Part shown: piece after piece, positions 8,498-15,696 of the stretch
How positions within the stretch are numbered: position 1 is the first letter of the stretch
Layout of the letters: each line of letters starts with the position of its first letter
DNA from: Kribbella pratensis
GTDB taxonomy: Bacteria; Actinomycetota; Actinomycetes; Propionibacteriales; Kribbellaceae
Direction: 5' to 3'
Assembly: GCF_004366075.1 (NCBI RefSeq)
Contig: NZ_SODU01000003.1
Location: 372,001 to 436,000, forward strand
DNA length: 64,000 nucleotides
Notes under the pieces: model-generated
Told to the model about the DNA's origin: nothing
Databases searched by the model: none
What the model saw: only the letters and a program-made list of their open reading frames with translations
Translations under genes and position numbers: made by a program

Positions 8498-9335
8498 GAC
8501 CAACAGCGCCGCCCGCAAGGTCCGCAGCGGCGTCTCGCACACCCTGCTGGTGATCGTGGCGATCGTCTTCCTCGGCCCCTTGGTGTACGCCGTGTCGACG
8601 TCGCTGAAGCCCGCCGACGAGGTGTTCACGCCGACACCGCACCTGTTCGGCTCCGAGATCCGCTGGAAGAACTACGCGGACGCGTTCACGTTCGCCCCGT
8701 TCGATCGCTACTTCCTGAACAGTCTGCTGGTGGCAGTGGCCGGCACCTTTGTGGTGGTCGCTGCCTCGAGCCTGTCGGCGTACGCCTTCGCCCGCTTGAA
8801 GTTCAGGGGCCGGGAGCAACTGTTCGTCCTGTTCCTGGGCACGTTGATGGTGCCGCAGGAAGTCCTGATCGTGCCGATGTACTGGCTGATGCAGGCGCTC
8901 GGCTGGGTGGACAGTTACTGGGCACTGATCCTGCCCTGGGCGTTCACCGCGTTCGGCACCTTCCTGCTGCGGCAGTTCTTCCTGACCGTCCCGGCCGAGC
9001 TCGAAGAGGCGGCCCGGGTCGACGGGTGCGGCCCGTTCGGGTCGTTCTTCCGGATCATGCTGCCGCTCGCGCGGCCGGCCATCGCCGTACTCACCGTCTT
9101 CACCTTCATCAGTTTCTGGGGCAGCTTCCTGTGGCCGTTGATCATCATCAACAGCGTCGAGGACAAGGGCACCGTGCCGCTCGGCCTGGCGCAGTTCGTC
9201 GGCCAGCAGGGCACCCAGTGGAACCTGATGATGGCGGCGTCGGTGATGGCGATGATCCCCACTGTGCTGCTTGTCGTCCTGCTGCAGAAACACCTCGTCC
9301 GCGGTCTGCTCGTCACCGGTCTGGGCGGCCGCTAA
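8487..9335 (+). CDS. ABC sugar transporter permease, MalG type
   Basis: 282 residues, six membrane helices, EAA loop at about residues 171-194 (EEAARVDGCGPFGSFFRIML). The start lies within the last codons of the upstream permease in another frame, so the two are translationally coupled. Again no ATP-binding subunit gene is present. The gene is followed after 18 bp by the GH29 gene, whose AAGGAG ribosome site lies in the gap. Confidence 0.92.
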   Translation: MTSETNSAARKVRSGVSHTLLVIVAIVFLGPLVYAVSTSLKPADEVFTPTPHLFGSEIRWKNYADAFTFAPFDRYFLNSLLVAVAGTFVVVAASSLSAYAFARLKFRGREQLFVLFLGTLMVPQEVLIVPMYWLMQALGWVDSYWALILPWAFTAFGTFLLRQFFLTVPAELEEAARVDGCGPFGSFFRIMLPLARPAIAVLTVFTFISFWGSFLWPLIIINSVEDKGTVPLGLAQFVGQQGTQWNLMMAASVMAMIPTVLLVVLLQKHLVRGLLVTGLGGR

Positions 9336-9353
9336 TCCTTAAGGAGATGTGAG

Positions 9354-10652
9354 ATGACCGACGCGCCTCCTGCGCACTCCGTCGAGAAGTTCCGCGACTG
9401 GCGGTTCGGCCTGTTCGTCCACTGGGGCCTGTACGCGCTGCCGGCCCGGCACGAGTGGGTGAAGAACCGCGAGAAGCTCACCGACGAGGACTACCAGCCG
9501 TACTTCGACCACTTCGAGCCGGACCTGTACGACCCGGCCAAGTGGGCCCGCGCCGCGCGCGAGGCCGGCATGAAGTACGCCGTACTCACGACCAAGCACC
9601 ACGAGGGTTTCTGCCTCTGGGACTCCGAGGTGTCCGACTACACGGTGGCGAAGACCGCGTGGGGCAAGGACCTGGTCGGGCCGTTCGTCGAGGCGTGCCG
9701 GGCCGAGGGGCTGGGCGTCGGGTTCTACCACTCGCTGATCGACTGGCACCACCCGGAGTTCCCGATCGACCTCGTGCACCCGCAGCGCGACGACGAGGAG
9801 GCGATCGCGAAGGCGGCCGGGCGGGACATCCAGGTGTACGCCGACTACCTGCACGCGCAGACGCGTGAGCTGCTGACCAACTACGGGCCGATCGACATCA
9901 TGTGGTTCGACTTCTCCTACCCCGGCCGGAAGTACCCGGACGGGCGGGACGGCCACGGCAAGGGCAAGGACGACTGGCGCTCGGAAGAGCTGATGGCGAT
10001 GGTCCGGGAGCTGCAGCCGGACATCCTGATCAACGACCGGCTGGACATCCCGGGCGACTTCGTGACACCGGAGCAGTACCAGCCGGACGGGCCGATGCAG
10101 CGCGACGGCGTACCGGTGCTGTGGGAGGCGTGCCAGACGCTGAACGGCAGCTGGGGCTACGACCGGGACAACCTGGACTGGAAGTCACCCGAGCTGCTGG
10201 TGAAGATGCTGATCGACTCGGTCTCCAAGGACGGCAACCTGCTGCTGAACGTGGGACCGACCGGTCGTGGTGAGTTCGACCCGAGGGCGCTGGCGACGCT
10301 GGCGTCCATCGGTGAGTGGATGCGGCTGCACGAGCGCTCCATCCGCGGCGCCCGGCCCGCTGACGGTTATGTCGCCCCGGTCGACTGCCGCTTCACCCAG
10401 AAGGGCAATCGGCTCTACCTTCACCTGTTCTCGTGGCCGATGGGACACATCCACCTGCCGGGGCTGGCCGGCAAGGTCAAGTACGCCCAACTGCTGAACG
10501 ACGCCTCCGAGATCAAGCGCATCGTCAACGACCCCCATCAGCAGGCACAGAACACCACAATGGGCGGCGTCGGGCCCGACGTACTCACCCTCAAACTCCC
10601 GATCCAGAAGCCGAACGTCCTCGTCCCGGTCATCGAGCTGTTCCTCAGCTGA
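9354..10652 (+). CDS. Alpha-L-fucosidase, GH29 family
   Basis: 432 residues without a signal peptide, so cytoplasmic. The N-terminal barrel shows the GH29 landmarks: RFGLFVHWGLYALP at residues 17-30, the TTKHHEGFCLWDS segment with His82-His83, and DIMWFDFSYPG, where Asp186 is the expected nucleophile. WKSPELLVKMLIDSVSKDGN followed by LLNVGPTGRGEF near residue 300 is also diagnostic. It would release L-fucose, or a similar terminal sugar, from the imported oligosaccharide. It is the last gene of the operon and is followed by a strong hairpin at 10683-10717. No fucose dehydrogenase or kinase is nearby, so the later steps are encoded elsewhere. Confidence 0.93.
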   Translation: MTDAPPAHSVEKFRDWRFGLFVHWGLYALPARHEWVKNREKLTDEDYQPYFDHFEPDLYDPAKWARAAREAGMKYAVLTTKHHEGFCLWDSEVSDYTVAKTAWGKDLVGPFVEACRAEGLGVGFYHSLIDWHHPEFPIDLVHPQRDDEEAIAKAAGRDIQVYADYLHAQTRELLTNYGPIDIMWFDFSYPGRKYPDGRDGHGKGKDDWRSEELMAMVRELQPDILINDRLDIPGDFVTPEQYQPDGPMQRDGVPVLWEACQTLNGSWGYDRDNLDWKSPELLVKMLIDSVSKDGNLLLNVGPTGRGEFDPRALATLASIGEWMRLHERSIRGARPADGYVAPVDCRFTQKGNRLYLHLFSWPMGHIHLPGLAGKVKYAQLLNDASEIKRIVNDPHQQAQNTTMGGVGPDVLTLKLPIQKPNVLVPVIELFLS

Positions 10653-10682
10653 TCTCATTTGATGGGTTGACCCACCTGGTTC

Positions 10683-10717
10683 GGGGTTCCTCACCCTGGT
10701 TCCGGGTGGGGAACCCC
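10683..10717. terminator. Hairpin between convergent fucosidase and MaoC genes
   Basis: GGGGTTCCTCACCC (10683-10696) pairs with GGGTGGGGAACCCC (10704-10717) around a 7-base loop; the one non-Watson-Crick position can form a wobble pair on one strand. There is no T-tract, as is usual in actinomycetes. It lies 31 bp past the fucosidase stop. Confidence 0.65.
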
Positions 10718-10722
10718 TCATC

Positions 10723-10764
10723 TGGTGGGTCGGCCAGGCAAATTGGTGGGTCGGCCAGGCAAAT
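10723..10764. repeat. Perfect 21-bp tandem duplication
   Basis: A 21-base unit starting TGGTGGGTCGGCCAGG and ending CAAAT occurs at 10723-10743 and again, without a break or mismatch, at 10744-10764. It is non-coding and sits between the terminator hairpin and the 3' end of the MaoC gene. Confidence 0.85.
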
Positions 10765-10784
10765 GCGGACGGGCGGAAAGGCGG

Positions 10785-11288
10785 CTACTCGGCGGGAACC
10801 GGGCGGCCGGGTTGTTCGCCGCCGCGGGACTCGAGGTAGTTGTTTTTCGGGACCATGACCTTGCGGCGGAACAGGCAGACGACGGTGCCGTCCTGCTTGT
10901 AGCCCTTGGTCTCGACGTACACGACGCCGCGGTCGTCCTTGGACTTCGACTCCCACTTGTCCAGGACGAGCGTCTCGCCGTACACGGTGTCGCCGTGGAA
11001 GGTGGGGGCGACGTGCCGCAGGGACTCGATCTCCAGGTTGGCGATCGCCTTGCCGCTCACGTCCGGGACCGACATCCCGAGCAGGATCGAGTAGATGTAA
11101 TTGCCGACCACAACGTTCTTCCCGAACTGGGTCGACCCCTCCGCGTAGTGCGTGTCCAGGTGCAGCGGATGGTGGTTCATGGTGAGCAGGCAGAACAGGT
11201 GGTCGTCGTACTCCGTCACCGTCTTACCCGGCCAGTGCTTGTAGACCGCACCGACCTCGAACTCCTCGTAGCTGCGCCCGAACTGCAT
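10785..11288 (-). CDS. MaoC-family enoyl-CoA hydratase-like protein (mesaconyl-CoA hydratase candidate)
   Basis: 167 residues forming one hot-dog domain. It resembles the actinobacterial MaoC proteins encoded beside CitE lyases and acyl-CoA dehydrogenases. The hydratase motif, usually GDxNPLH, reads here MNHHPLH (residues 37-43): the family Asp is replaced by Asn38 and the Asn by His40, while His43 is kept. From memory this variant is characteristic of this subfamily (Mycobacterium Rv2499c is alike), so it is probably not a defect. An Mcl-type lyase (18353) and an acyl-CoA dehydrogenase (14399) nearby suggest hydration of mesaconyl-CoA or another branched enoyl-CoA. The start is supported by GAGGAGG upstream. 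It is convergent with the fucosidase gene. Confidence 0.75.
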   Translation of the reverse strand: MQFGRSYEEFEVGAVYKHWPGKTVTEYDDHLFCLLTMNHHPLHLDTHYAEGSTQFGKNVVVGNYIYSILLGMSVPDVSGKAIANLEIESLRHVAPTFHGDTVYGETLVLDKWESKSKDDRGVVYVETKGYKQDGTVVCLFRRKVMVPKNNYLESRGGEQPGRPVPAE

Positions 11289-11395
11289 CTCGGTTCCTCC
11301 TCGGCTCTGGCCTCCCGATGGGATTCCCCATGCTGCCGGGTCCGGGCGCCTCCGGGCCGTGGTGTGGCTCTCACCGGCGGGAGAGATAGGTCACC

Positions 11396-11935
11396 TCAGT
11401 CGACGGGCCGCTGCGTGGTCTGCTGCGCCTCGTGATTCGGCAACACCGGGTGCACCTCACCCTTCAGGGCGAGCTTGGCGAGGTGGTTGCGCGCCTCTTC
11501 TGCGAACTTGAAGTCGCAGAGTACGTCGTACGTTGTGGCCACCACGGCGGTCCGCGACGTGAAGTCCCGCCGGCCGGCCGACTGCGCGTACCCGAGGCCG
11601 CCGAACACCAGGCCGAAGAAGGCGCCGAGTACGACGCCGGTCAGCACCGCCGCGAGCCAGTTGTTGGTGGTGAAGAGCCCCAGCAGCAGGCCCACGAACA
11701 GCCCGAACCAGGCGCCGCTGGCCAGACCCGCCGCCAGCGCCCGGCCCCAGGTGAGCCGGCCGGTGATCTTCTCGACCTGACGGAGGTTGTTGCCGACGAT
11801 GGTCGTGTGCTCGACCGGGAACTTCTCGTCCGAGAGATAGTCGACAGCTCGCTGTGCCTCCCGGTAGGTGTCGTACGTCCCGATCGTCAGGCCGGTCGGC
11901 CTGGGGTCCATCGAGGGCATGCCCTGCGTGGTCAT
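11396..11935 (-). CDS. General stress protein with YflT-like fold and a central membrane hairpin
   Basis: 179 residues. Residues about 17-55 (GTYDTYREAQRAVDYLSDE and onward) match the YflT/general stress protein 17M domain. Residues about 66-117 are a glycine-rich hydrophobic pair of helices (GLFVGLLLGLF, LTGVVLGAFFGLVFGGLGYA) that looks like a membrane or glycine-zipper hairpin. A soluble tail follows with a DFKFAEEARNHLAKLAL helix. Such proteins are induced by heat or envelope stress in Gram-positives; the molecular role is unknown. GGAGAGGA lies 7 bp before the ATG. It is divergent from corA with only 75 bp between. Confidence 0.75.
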   Translation of the reverse strand: MTTQGMPSMDPRPTGLTIGTYDTYREAQRAVDYLSDEKFPVEHTTIVGNNLRQVEKITGRLTWGRALAAGLASGAWFGLFVGLLLGLFTTNNWLAAVLTGVVLGAFFGLVFGGLGYAQSAGRRDFTSRTAVVATTYDVLCDFKFAEEARNHLAKLALKGEVHPVLPNHEAQQTTQRPVD

Positions 11936-12010
11936 CGTCGTTCCTCTCCACGTGCTTGCATCCCATCATTGCCGACGGCTGGTTACCGCGTCTTGATAGC
12001 CTCGCCGGTG

Positions 12011-13117
12011 ATGACCGGGCGACGATGGGACATGGGCGCGACACGCCGTGTGGGACGGGTCTTCGCCCGGCGCGGCGACGGTCCCGGCCGTCCGCCGGAC
12101 GACGTGGTCACCGGCAAGCTCGAGGGCGCCCTGGTCGACTGGGGGCTGTACCGCGACGGTGTCCGCGACACCCGGGTCAGCTCCTACACCGAGGCGCTCG
12201 ACCGGGCGCAGCGCGGGCAGGGGTTCGTGTGGATCGGCCTGTTCCAGCCGACCGACCACCAGCTCGCCATCATCGGTGCGGAGTTCGGGCTGCACCCGCT
12301 GGCGCTGGAGGACGCTTACGAGGCGCACCAGCGCCCCAAGCTGGAGCGGTACGGCGAGACGCTGTTCGCAGTGTTCAAAACGGTCACGTATGTCCCGCAC
12401 GACGACCTGACCGCCACCAGCGAGGTGGTCGCGACGGGTGAGGTCATGGTGTTCTGTGGACCCGGCTTCGTCGTCACGGTCCGGCACGGTGAGCACAGTG
12501 AGCTGACCGGACTGCGGCAGGTGTTGGAGCGGGAGCCGCACCGGCTCGCCACCGGTCCGGGCGCCGTACTGCATGCCATCGCGGACCACGTCGTGGACCG
12601 GTACCTGGAGGTCGCGGACGCCGTACAGGCCGATATCGACCTGATCGAGACGTCCATGTTCACACCGCGTGGCTGGCGGAACATCGACCGGGTCTACCAG
12701 CTGAAGCGTGAGGTGCTGGAGCTCAAGCGGGCCGTGGCGCCGCTGACCGGCCCGATGCGGGCCCTGGCCACGCTGCGGCACCCGCTGATCGCCGACGAGA
12801 CGAAGAACTACTTCCGCGACGTCGACGACCACCTGCAGCGGGTGAAGGAGCAGGTGATCTCGTTCGACGAGCTGCTCAGCTCGATCCTGCAGGCCGGGCT
12901 GGCCCAGGTCCAGGTGGCCGAGAACGAGGACATGCGGCGGATCTCGGCGTGGGTGGCCATCCTCGCGGTGCCGACCATGATCGCCGGGATCTACGGCATG
13001 AATTTCGATTACATGCCGGAACTGCGGCTGAAGTACGCGTACTTCGTCGTACTCGGAGTGATGCTGGCGGCGTGCACCGTCCTTTACCGGTTGTTCAAGC
13101 GGAACCACTGGCTCTAG
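12011..13117 (+). CDS. corA: CorA-family magnesium/cobalt transporter
   Basis: About 368 residues from the ATG at 12011; an ATG at 12032 is an alternative, and neither has a clear Shine-Dalgarno. A basic N-terminus is followed by the cytoplasmic alpha/beta funnel domain (LGLHPLALEDAYEAHQRPKLERYGETLF type segment near residue 95) and a long coiled stalk helix. Two C-terminal membrane helices follow, with the pore signature YGMNF at the end of the first (IAGIYGMNFDYMPE). The C-terminus is basic (RLFKRNHWL). It carries Mg2+ down its gradient as a pentamer. In-frame codons extend far upstream but overlap the stress-protein gene on the other strand and are rejected. Confidence 0.92.
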   Translation: MTGRRWDMGATRRVGRVFARRGDGPGRPPDDVVTGKLEGALVDWGLYRDGVRDTRVSSYTEALDRAQRGQGFVWIGLFQPTDHQLAIIGAEFGLHPLALEDAYEAHQRPKLERYGETLFAVFKTVTYVPHDDLTATSEVVATGEVMVFCGPGFVVTVRHGEHSELTGLRQVLEREPHRLATGPGAVLHAIADHVVDRYLEVADAVQADIDLIETSMFTPRGWRNIDRVYQLKREVLELKRAVAPLTGPMRALATLRHPLIADETKNYFRDVDDHLQRVKEQVISFDELLSSILQAGLAQVQVAENEDMRRISAWVAILAVPTMIAGIYGMNFDYMPELRLKYAYFVVLGVMLAACTVLYRLFKRNHWL

Positions 13118-13317
13118 ACACCCTCTGGGCCCGGAATTCGCTCCGCCCGGTCGGGTGAGTTGGCAACCTTTTGCCATGGCCAGGACTACTCCGGGATTGG
13201 AATGTTCAAACGGTTGTCCCGCGATCTCCTCCCTTGATTGAATTCCGGAATCGCATTCGGTCAGGGAGTGATTACTTTCCGCGACCAAATGCCGACCAGG
13301 GACAGGAGGGGATCGCG
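13118..13317. promoter_or_regulatory. 200-bp leader of the DUF5937-like regulator gene
   Basis: No gene is seen here. GGCAA-CCTT-TTGCC forms a small hairpin at about 13162-13175 that could end the corA transcript. A near-palindrome TGAATTCCGGAATC follows at about 13237-13250, a possible autoregulatory site. AGGAGGG at 13304-13310 is the ribosome site of the next gene. Confidence 0.35.
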
Positions 13318-14337
13318 GTGCTTCGCATTCATTTCACGCCGCGCGACCTGACCCGGGTCACGGTCGCTACCACGCCGGCGCCGCTCTGGGAGGTGCTGCT
13401 GAGCCTGCACATGCTGCAGCACTCGGAAGGCCGGCTGATCTTCGAGGACTGGCGGCGCCATGTGCGGGCCACGGTCGCACCGGACCAGATGCGGCTGCTG
13501 CTCGAGCTGACCCCGTCGAAGGGCTACTCCCCCGACTTCCTCACCCCGGCAGAGCCCGCTCCGGACTTCGACACCGCCCTGGAGCAGGCACTGGCGACAC
13601 CGCGGCAGCAGATCCGCAGCCAGCTCGACCTGCTCGCGCAGTACCGGCCGGCCTCCCCCTGGACACGGGAGCTGGCCCAAGGTGGCCGTACGTCGATGCA
13701 GAAGCTCGGACGGGCCATCCGGACGTATCACGACGCCGCGATCGCGCCGTACTGGAAATCGATCGGGACGCACGTGTCCGCCGACCACGCCCATCGAGGG
13801 GAGGCGTTGGCCCGGCACGGTGTGGACCGGCTGCTGTCGTCGCTGCATCCGCGGGTCCGGTGGGTCGCACCGGTCCTGCAGGTGCTGGACATGAACGACC
13901 GAGATCTGTATCTCGATGGCAGGGGAATCGAGTTGCAGCCTTCGGCGTTCTGCTGGCAGGTACCGACCAAGCTGCGGGACCCGGACCTCAAACCGATCCT
14001 GGTGTACCCGATCCAGCATGCGCCCGGGATCCTGCGGCAGACGCCGATGGAGCACCCGCCGTCGAGTGACCCGCTGGGAGCCCTGCTCGGGTCGACCCGG
14101 GCCGCCGCGCTGGAGGCGACCGTCAGCGGCTGTACGACGACGGAGCTGGCGAAACGCTGCGGGATCTCTCCGGCTGCCGCGAGCCATCAGGCGACGGTGC
14201 TCCGCGAGGCCGGCCTGATCACCACCCGCCGCGATGGCGCGTCGGTGCGCCACGAGATCACCCAGCTGGGCATCTGGCTGCTCTCCGGCCACGGCTCCGG
14301 CAACACCCGGCAAGTCCCGACCCGCAGTACGGCCTAG
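13318..14337 (+). CDS. ArsR-like winged-helix regulator with DUF5937-type N-terminal domain
   Basis: 339 residues from the GTG at 13318, chosen because AGGAGGG lies 7 bp upstream. The N-terminus (LRIHFTPRDLTRVTVATTPAPLWEVLLSLHML) is the hallmark of a large actinomycete regulator family with an effector-type domain of about 240 residues. The C-terminal 80 residues are an ArsR winged helix: TTTELAKRCGISPAAASHQATVLREAGLITTRRDG. In other actinomycetes such genes control adjacent transporters or enzymes. Here the neighbour downstream is a convergent acyl-CoA dehydrogenase, so the target is unclear and may be its own promoter. Confidence 0.8.
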   Translation: MLRIHFTPRDLTRVTVATTPAPLWEVLLSLHMLQHSEGRLIFEDWRRHVRATVAPDQMRLLLELTPSKGYSPDFLTPAEPAPDFDTALEQALATPRQQIRSQLDLLAQYRPASPWTRELAQGGRTSMQKLGRAIRTYHDAAIAPYWKSIGTHVSADHAHRGEALARHGVDRLLSSLHPRVRWVAPVLQVLDMNDRDLYLDGRGIELQPSAFCWQVPTKLRDPDLKPILVYPIQHAPGILRQTPMEHPPSSDPLGALLGSTRAAALEATVSGCTTTELAKRCGISPAAASHQATVLREAGLITTRRDGASVRHEITQLGIWLLSGHGSGNTRQVPTRSTA

Positions 14338-14348
14338 ACCCTGCCCCG

Positions 14349-14398
14349 CCGTGCGCTGGGCCGACCGGCACCGCCCCGCCTGTCGACCCAGCGTACGG
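14349..14398. terminator. Bidirectional terminator hairpin
   Basis: A 21-base arm at 14349-14369 (CCGTGCGCTGGG...) pairs with the arm at 14378-14398 (...CCCAGCGTACGG) at 18 of 21 positions, with wobbles at the rest, around an 8-base loop. It fills the gap between the convergent stops of the regulator (14337) and the acyl-CoA dehydrogenase (14399). Confidence 0.75.
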
Positions 14399-15589
14399 TC
14401 AGAGTTTGTAGTCCTCGAGCAGGCGGCGGCCGATGATCATGCGCTGGATGTCGGCCGTCCCCTCGCCGATCAGGAGCATCGGGGCCTCGCGGTAGAGGCG
14501 TTCGATCTCGTACTCCTTCGAGAACCCGTAGCCGCCGTGGATGCGGAACGAGTCCTCCACGACCTGCGAGCAGTACTCGCTGGCCAGGTACTTCGCCACG
14601 CCGGCCTCGAAGTCGTTGCGGGAGCCGCTGTCCTTCTTCCGGGCCGCCTTCACCATCAGCTCGTGCGCGGCCTCCACCTTGACGGCCATGTCGGCGAGCC
14701 GGAACAGCACCGCCTGGTGCTCGGCGATCTTCTTGCCGAACGTCTCGCGCTGCTGCGCGTAGGAGATCCCGAGCTCGAACGCCCGCCGCGCGACACCGCA
14801 CCCGCGCGCGGCAACGTTCACGCGACCGACCTCGACGCCGTCCATCATCTGGTAGAAACCCTTACCCGGTACGCCGCCGAGGATCTGGCCCGCGTCGATC
14901 CGGTACCCGTCGAACACCAGCTCCGTGGTGTCGACGCCCTTGTAGCCCATCTTCTCGATCTTGCCGGGGATCGTGAGGCCCTTGTCGACCTCACCGAACC
15001 CGGGCTCCTTCTCGACCAGGAACGTGGTCATGTTCTTGTAGACCGAGTCCTGCCCCTCGTCGGTCTTCACGAGTACGGCGACCAGGTTCGACGAGCCGCC
15101 GTTGGTCAGCCACATCTTCTGACCGTTGACGACATAGCCGTCACCCTCGCGAGTGGCTTTCGTCTTGATGGCGGCGACGTCGGACCCGCAGCCCGGCTCG
15201 GACATCGAGAACGCGCCGCGGACCTCACCGGTCGCCATCCGCGGCAGGTACTTCTGCTTCTGCTCGTCGGTCCCGTGCTGCAGCAGCATGTACGCGACGA
15301 TGAAGTGCGTGTTGATGATCCCGGACACGCTCATCCAGCCGCGGGCGATCTCCTCGACGCACAGCGCGTACGTGAGCAGCGATTCGCCGAGGCCGCCGTA
15401 CTCCTCGGGGATCATCAGCCCGAACAGCCCGAGTTCCTTGAGTCCCTCGACGATCTCGGTCGGGTACTCGTCGCGGTGTTCGAGCTCGGTCGCGACCGGG
15501 AGGATCTCGGCCTCGACGAAGGCCCGGACCGTCTTCAGGATCTCTTCCTGGATGTCGGTCAGCCCCTCGGTCTGCTGCAACCTGCTCAT
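14399..15589 (-). CDS. Acyl-CoA dehydrogenase
   Basis: 396 residues with the usual three parts: a helical N-domain, a beta domain with the FAD/substrate motif FSMSEPGCGSDVAAIKTKA (near residue 138) and WLTNGG, and a C-terminal helical bundle. The C-terminus carries YGFSKEYEIERLYREAPMLLIGEGTADIQR, where the Glu of the IGEGT segment lies near the usual catalytic base. It oxidises a short or branched acyl-CoA and passes electrons to ETF. With the MaoC and Mcl-type genes nearby, methylsuccinyl-CoA or isovaleryl-CoA are candidate substrates. GGAGA precedes the ATG. The stop abuts a terminator hairpin. Confidence 0.88.
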   Translation of the reverse strand: MSRLQQTEGLTDIQEEILKTVRAFVEAEILPVATELEHRDEYPTEIVEGLKELGLFGLMIPEEYGGLGESLLTYALCVEEIARGWMSVSGIINTHFIVAYMLLQHGTDEQKQKYLPRMATGEVRGAFSMSEPGCGSDVAAIKTKATREGDGYVVNGQKMWLTNGGSSNLVAVLVKTDEGQDSVYKNMTTFLVEKEPGFGEVDKGLTIPGKIEKMGYKGVDTTELVFDGYRIDAGQILGGVPGKGFYQMMDGVEVGRVNVAARGCGVARRAFELGISYAQQRETFGKKIAEHQAVLFRLADMAVKVEAAHELMVKAARKKDSGSRNDFEAGVAKYLASEYCSQVVEDSFRIHGGYGFSKEYEIERLYREAPMLLIGEGTADIQRMIIGRRLLEDYKL

Positions 15590-15696
15590 CGTGCGTCTCC
15601 TTCGGCCGGCTTACCCGCGAGTATCCTCGCTATCAGCATCCCGGCACGAGGGTGACACCCGCTGTGACACCGGCCACCTGGCGAAGGTCGCGTGCC

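Noticed and set aside
11432..12010. A 193-codon N-terminal extension of CorA
   Set aside because: It runs antisense to the general stress protein gene and shows no CorA-like sequence.
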